A stretch of DNA of 64,000 bases from Pseudarthrobacter sp. NBSH8 (GTDB taxonomy: Bacteria; Actinomycetota; Actinomycetes; Actinomycetales; Micrococcaceae): assembly GCF_014217545.1 (NCBI RefSeq), contig NZ_CP043178.1, positions 3,534,001 through 3,598,000 on the forward strand, read 5' to 3'. Made by a program: the position numbers and the translations under genes. The notes beneath the pieces are model-generated. The model was not told where the DNA came from, made no database searches, and saw only the letters and a program-made list of their open reading frames with translations. Positions 60,374-64,000 of this stretch are shown piece by piece (positions within the stretch are counted from its first letter, which is position 1; every line of letters starts with the position of its first letter).

Positions 60374-60381
60374 ATACGTAT
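60374..60381. promoter_or_regulatory. LacI operator candidate in the divergent region
   Basis: ATACGTAT, an 8-bp palindrome with the central CG typical of LacI operators, sits between the binding-protein gene and lacI and recurs at 61520-61527. A TTGACA on the minus strand near 60409 may belong to the ABC promoter. Confidence 0.5.
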
Positions 60382-60477
60382 GTAATAGACTGTGGCATAG
60401 CTAACATGCTTGTCAATAGGCTTGCCGTGAGATGTTTACATCGAAGCATCCGCCCGAACCCGGAAAGTGAGGCAACA

Positions 60478-61470
60478 ATGGTTGCCACCAGTCGTGACGT
60501 CGCCCGCTTGGCGGGAGTATCCCAGCCGACGGTTTCGCGTGCCCTGCGCGGGGATCCCCGGGTCACCTTGGAGACGCGCCGCCGCATTGCGGACGCGGCG
60601 GCGGCCCTAAGCTACGTTCCCAGCCAGATGGGCCGCTCACTCTCAACGCAAGCCACACAGCGGGTGGCCATGGTCGCCGATCTGGCCAACCCCCTCTACC
60701 CCCTGATACTTCCGGCGATCCACGACGCCCTGGCCTCCCGCGGCTACCGGATGGTTCTGATGGCCGAACGCGAGGATGACGATGCTGCCTACTCGCCACT
60801 TCTGGACCGCTCCGTGGACGGGGTGCTGCTCACGACCACGCGGCGGGAGTCCACGATGCCGTTTGAACTCCAGCAGCGAGGCATCCCAATGGTCATGCTG
60901 AACCGCATTGGCGGCATCGTGGCAGCCGACAGCGTGGTAGCGGACAACCTGGCAGCGGGTCGGGTAGCAGCCCAGATGCTTGTGTCTGCAGGCCACACCG
61001 AGATCGGGCTGATAGCGGGACCGGCCGCAGCCTCCACCAGTACCGACCGCGAGACCGGAATCCGGGAGGCACTCGCTGACTCCGATATCCCCTTGCGTTC
61101 CTCGCGGATCGCACGCGGTTGGTTCGGACATGATTCCGGGGTTTCGGGGATGCGCAAGCTTATGGCACTCGAGCGCCCACCCCGCGCCGTCATCTGCATC
61201 AGCGACTCGGTCGCCATCGGCGCGCTGAACGCGGCCCGGGAACTTGGCCTCCGGGTACCCGAGGACATTGCCCTGGTCGGGATCGATGATATCCCCACCT
61301 CCGGCTGGCCGATCTGCAACCTCAGCACCGTCGCCATCCCCTTGGCCGACATGGCCCGGGATGCCGCGAATCTTCTGGTGGACAGGCTGACGGGGGCTCT
61401 GGCCGAGGACCCGGTTCGCCGCGTCCACCCGGTGACCGCCGTGCCCCGCGGCACTCACACCGTCTCCTAG
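60478..61470 (+). CDS. LacI family transcriptional regulator
   Basis: The 330-aa protein has the LacI helix-turn-helix and hinge (TSRDVARLAGVSQPTVSRAL, YVPSQMGRSLSTQ) and a periplasmic-binding-like effector domain (VAMVADLANPLYPLILPAI, ICISDSVAIGALNAA, LVGIDDIP). ATG 60478 is chosen over long in-frame extensions because the DNA-binding domain starts there. It lies between the divergent ABC operon and the bicupin operon, and ATACGTAT sites occur before both. It is the likely repressor of both. Confidence 0.92.
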   Translation: MVATSRDVARLAGVSQPTVSRALRGDPRVTLETRRRIADAAAALSYVPSQMGRSLSTQATQRVAMVADLANPLYPLILPAIHDALASRGYRMVLMAEREDDDAAYSPLLDRSVDGVLLTTTRRESTMPFELQQRGIPMVMLNRIGGIVAADSVVADNLAAGRVAAQMLVSAGHTEIGLIAGPAAASTSTDRETGIREALADSDIPLRSSRIARGWFGHDSGVSGMRKLMALERPPRAVICISDSVAIGALNAARELGLRVPEDIALVGIDDIPTSGWPICNLSTVAIPLADMARDAANLLVDRLTGALAEDPVRRVHPVTAVPRGTHTVS

Positions 61471-61501
61471 TCGACGCACGTCCCAATCCGCGAGCGAAAC
61501 C

Positions 61502-61530
61502 TTGACATGCATGCGATACATACGTATACA
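61502..61530 (+). promoter_or_regulatory. Strong promoter overlapping a LacI operator; leaderless start
   Basis: TTGACA (61502-61507) and TATACA (61525-61530) are 17 bp apart. The operator ATACGTAT (61520-61527) covers the -10. The expected transcript start, about 7 bp after the -10, coincides with ATG 61537. Confidence 0.8.
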
Positions 61531-61536
61531 TGACCC

Positions 61537-62700
61537 ATGGACGTTAACGTGAAGCAGAAAACAGCAACCCAGGTCGTCGATGAAAATGAGCTGAGGCGCC
61601 GGACCATCCGCCGCAGTGACTATGTCAGCTGCAACCAGGCCTTCATCGACTGCCGCACCCCCGGGAGCGACACCAAGGAGAACTACTCGATCATTGGGCC
61701 GGGGGTGACCCAGAGCGCACAACAGGTCGTGAACCTTCGGGAACCGCACGGCTTCAATATCGGGGCCGCCGCCATGCCGGATGGCGTGGTGAACAACCTC
61801 CATCTCCACTTCACTGCCGAAGTGTTCCTGAACTGGAGCGGAACCTGGCAGATGCGCTGGGGCGCGGACGGCAGCGACGGCGAATTCATCTGCGAAGAGG
61901 GCGATATCGTCAGCGTTCCCACCTGGATCTTCCGTGGATTCACCAATGTGGGAGGTTCGCACGGTTGGCTGTTCACTGCCTTGGGCTTCGACAACACCGG
62001 AGGCATCATCTGGGGACCCTCGGTGCTGAAGGAGGCCGAAAAGCATGGCCTCTTCCTGACCCTGGACAACGACCTTATCGATACGGTGGCCGGCGACACG
62101 ATCCCGGAAAACGTGGAGGTCGTCCCGCCCCTGCCCCAGGCCGAGATCGACAGGCTGCGCACCTGGACCGCCGAGCAGATGCAGCAACGTGTGGTCCGCC
62201 AGCGCGATCTGAAGTGGAGCAGCCAACCGTTCCTGTGTAATGAACTGCCCGGCGGCGGGGCTGAGCTGGCCACGGTCATCGGTTACGGAATGACAGAGGA
62301 CCGGGACCAGGTACCGCCGATACACTACCCGCACAACTTCAACCTCGCGTGGCTGCGTGCGGTCAAGGACGAGGGCATGCTCCAGCACCGCCACGACCAC
62401 AGCCAGGTGTTGATGGGCTACCGCGGCACATGGCTGGTGACCCTGAACGACGGCGACCATAAGGTGGCGACCGTCCTCCGTCCCTACGACACGATATCCG
62501 TGCCGGCGGGAGCCTGGCGGACCTTCACCGCAATGGATGACGAGGCCCAGATGCTGGTCGTGAACAGCGGCGACGGGCGCGTCCGTCTCGAATGGCCGTC
62601 CGAAACCATCCGGCACGCCGAAGACAAAGGCCACGCCGCCGACGCCGCCGGCTACGTCGCCGCGTGGAACGTCGTCCGATACTCCACAATCGACGACTGA
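61537..62700 (+). CDS. Bicupin protein of unknown reaction
   Basis: The 387-aa protein contains two cupin domains. The first has VNNLHLHFTAEVFLNWSGTW (metal-type HxH and E) and the second LQHRHDHSQVLMGYRGTW with HxHxH-type ligands and PAGAWRTFTAMD. The layout resembles gentisate- or homogentisate-like dioxygenases and other bicupins, but no family is certain. There is no Shine-Dalgarno sequence and the promoter places the transcript start at the ATG, so it is probably leaderless. Hydrolase and SnoaL-like genes follow in the same operon. Confidence 0.8.
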   Translation: MDVNVKQKTATQVVDENELRRRTIRRSDYVSCNQAFIDCRTPGSDTKENYSIIGPGVTQSAQQVVNLREPHGFNIGAAAMPDGVVNNLHLHFTAEVFLNWSGTWQMRWGADGSDGEFICEEGDIVSVPTWIFRGFTNVGGSHGWLFTALGFDNTGGIIWGPSVLKEAEKHGLFLTLDNDLIDTVAGDTIPENVEVVPPLPQAEIDRLRTWTAEQMQQRVVRQRDLKWSSQPFLCNELPGGGAELATVIGYGMTEDRDQVPPIHYPHNFNLAWLRAVKDEGMLQHRHDHSQVLMGYRGTWLVTLNDGDHKVATVLRPYDTISVPAGAWRTFTAMDDEAQMLVVNSGDGRVRLEWPSETIRHAEDKGHAADAAGYVAAWNVVRYSTIDD

Positions 62701-62711
62701 GCGGGCAGATC

Positions 62712-63443
62712 ATGGGGCCTCGCCCAGCGACACAACGGATCCGTACCTGGATCAGGGTGCCGGGCATGCTGTGTACCGCCGAAATCTTTACCGCTATGGA
62801 TCCCTACCTCCGCCTCGGCGGCGCGACAGTGGACACACGGATCGAGGGCACCACCTTGGACGAAGGGGCGGACTATCTCCTCGAGCTTGCCCGGAGGCAG
62901 GAGGGGCCGGTGGGAATCATCGGACTCTCACTCGGTGCAATCGTCGCGATGGCCGCGGCAGTGAAAGACCCGTCAATCTTCCACGCCGCAGTGCTGATCT
63001 CGACCAACCCCCGGGGACCCAGGCCCGAACAGATGCAGGCCTGGGAAGAATTGGTCCGACGCAACACGGCTGGTGCCTTCCCCGAAATCGCCAGTGACCT
63101 CGCGCCTGGCCTGTTCGCGCCGGCACGCATCACCGCCGCCCTACTCAGGACTGGAACAGCCATGGCCGAACACCTCGGACCGCGAGTCTTCGCCGACCAG
63201 CTGGGCATCCAGCGAAGCCGCCGGGACCTTCGTCCCGACTTGCAGCGGGTCACTGCACGGACTCTGGTCCTCGCCGGATCCGAAGATCAGCTCTGCACCC
63301 CGGAGATGCACCACGACATTGCCACTGCCATGCCACACGCCGAACTCCACACCATGTCCGGCGCCGGCCATCTCATGCCACTTGAGGGTCCGGAAGCAAC
63401 GGCCAACACCATCAACCACTGGAACCGAAGGAAAACTTCATGA
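62712..63443 (+). CDS. Alpha/beta-hydrolase
   Basis: The 243-aa protein has the nucleophile elbow GLSLG, a likely catalytic Asp in GSEDQLCTPEMH and His in GAGHLMPLEG, with VPGML near the N-terminus as oxyanion loop. The start at ATG 62712 is 12 bp after the cupin stop; the upstream Arg-rich frame is a shadow of the cupin gene. Its stop overlaps the next gene's ATG. It probably cleaves an ester or C-C bond in the pathway of the bicupin. Confidence 0.85.
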   Translation: MGPRPATQRIRTWIRVPGMLCTAEIFTAMDPYLRLGGATVDTRIEGTTLDEGADYLLELARRQEGPVGIIGLSLGAIVAMAAAVKDPSIFHAAVLISTNPRGPRPEQMQAWEELVRRNTAGAFPEIASDLAPGLFAPARITAALLRTGTAMAEHLGPRVFADQLGIQRSRRDLRPDLQRVTARTLVLAGSEDQLCTPEMHHDIATAMPHAELHTMSGAGHLMPLEGPEATANTINHWNRRKTS

Positions 63444-64000
63444 CAACCACCCCCCCGGGGCTGCGGGCCTACGGGTTCGACGGCCCCGTCGACTACATCG
63501 AACGCATCACCTACGACATCTGGAACCTGCCCCACCGCGATCTCGAACTCATCCGCAAGTACTACGCGCCCAGCACGGCAATCCACCTCGACGCCGGCGA
63601 CCTGGTGGGCGACGAGATCGTCATCGCCAACACCCACGCGCGGCTGCGCACCTACCCGGACTTCCACGGCGTCATCGATGACACGATCTGGACCGGTTCC
63701 GAAGAGGAAGGTTACCGGACCTCCATGCGCTGGACCTGGACCGGGACCGACACCGGCGGCACCGTCTACGGCCCCGCCACCGGCCGGCCGGTGACATTCA
63801 CGGCGATAGCCAACTGTATTGTGCACGGCGAAGTCATCGTCGAGGAATGGCTGGGCGCCAACCCGCTCGCTCAGGCACGCCAGCTGGGATACTCCCATGA
63901 GGACGCCGTGCAGGCTACTGAGTATCCCTCTGCAACCCGGGTGGCCCGTCCGTCCTTTGACTTCACCCGGACGGCGGAGGGAGACCTGGTCCGGAAGGCA
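63440..64000 (+). CDS. SnoaL-like protein, 3' end beyond the window
   Basis: The frame opens at ATG 63440, overlapping the hydrolase stop (ATGA), and stays open to the window end (187 codons). The product has the SnoaL/NTF2-like signature (TYDIWNLPHRDLELIRKYYA, RLRTYPDFHGVIDDTIWTG, NCIVHGEVIVEEWLGAN), typical of polyketide cyclase or ester cyclase-like proteins. It would be the third enzyme of the bicupin operon. Length and C-terminus cannot be judged. Confidence 0.85.
   Translation, partial: MTTTPPGLRAYGFDGPVDYIERITYDIWNLPHRDLELIRKYYAPSTAIHLDAGDLVGDEIVIANTHARLRTYPDFHGVIDDTIWTGSEEEGYRTSMRWTWTGTDTGGTVYGPATGRPVTFTAIANCIVHGEVIVEEWLGANPLAQARQLGYSHEDAVQATEYPSATRVARPSFDFTRTAEGDLVRKA

Overview
The window is high-GC DNA from an actinobacterium. 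Gene content and order (purine/allantoin catabolism with glyoxylate carboligase, CsbD, a DUF222-HNH protein, GPP34 proteins) point to Arthrobacter, Pseudarthrobacter or Paenarthrobacter. No tRNA, rRNA, CRISPR array, transposase or integrase was seen.

Region 1 (1-25.1 kb) is a purine and glyoxylate catabolic block. An 8-oxoguanine deaminase, urate oxidase and purine permease feed allantoinase, ureidoglycine aminohydrolase, glyoxylate carboligase, hydroxypyruvate isomerase, tartronate semialdehyde reductase and glycerate kinase. Malate synthase and a malic enzyme give glyoxylate a second outlet. An IclR regulator sits in the middle. Three promoters (2.4, 6.2 and 18.0 kb) carry pairs of one 15-bp semi-palindrome whose starts lie exactly 21 bp apart. 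One of them drives an unrecognised 62-aa protein beside uricase. A second IclR gene, with its own paired operator, leads a hutG and amino-acid ABC transporter operon (11.6-15.6 kb). Carbonic anhydrase, threonine dehydratase and CsbD follow.

Region 2 (25.1-38.6 kb) is a mosaic of single genes: peroxiredoxin, D-serine dehydratase-like enzyme, MOSC and VOC proteins, DUF222-HNH, an orphan HsdR_N-type nuclease, DUF3846, a 44-aa basic protein, an IclR remnant, a NYN RNase, a CPA1 antiporter frameshifted off its UBP zinc finger by an 8-bp repeat, an ester cyclase and GPP34. A dispersed REP-like palindrome recurs between these genes.

Region 3 (38.7-52.8 kb) has two catabolic modules, each containing a DUF3100 membrane protein. 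One runs RpiR regulator, hydroxyacid dehydrogenase, aldehyde dehydrogenase, M20 hydrolase, DUF3100. The other has a GntR regulator, a cyclodeaminase-like enzyme, a Tat-exported amidohydrolase, an amidohydrolase without the usual HxH, a second DUF3100 and a cytosine deaminase-like enzyme. Two copies of a perfect GntR-type palindrome mark the second module. Paralogous GPP34 genes flank the whole region.

Region 4 (53.6-57.1 kb) holds decayed genes (SDR, a TetR scrap, a GH51 arabinofuranosidase), a zinc-ribbon protein, a membrane protein and a LysR regulator. Region 5 (57.1-64.0 kb) is a LacI-controlled ABC uptake system with a divergent bicupin, alpha/beta-hydrolase and SnoaL-like operon whose first gene looks leaderless. 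Its substrate is unknown.
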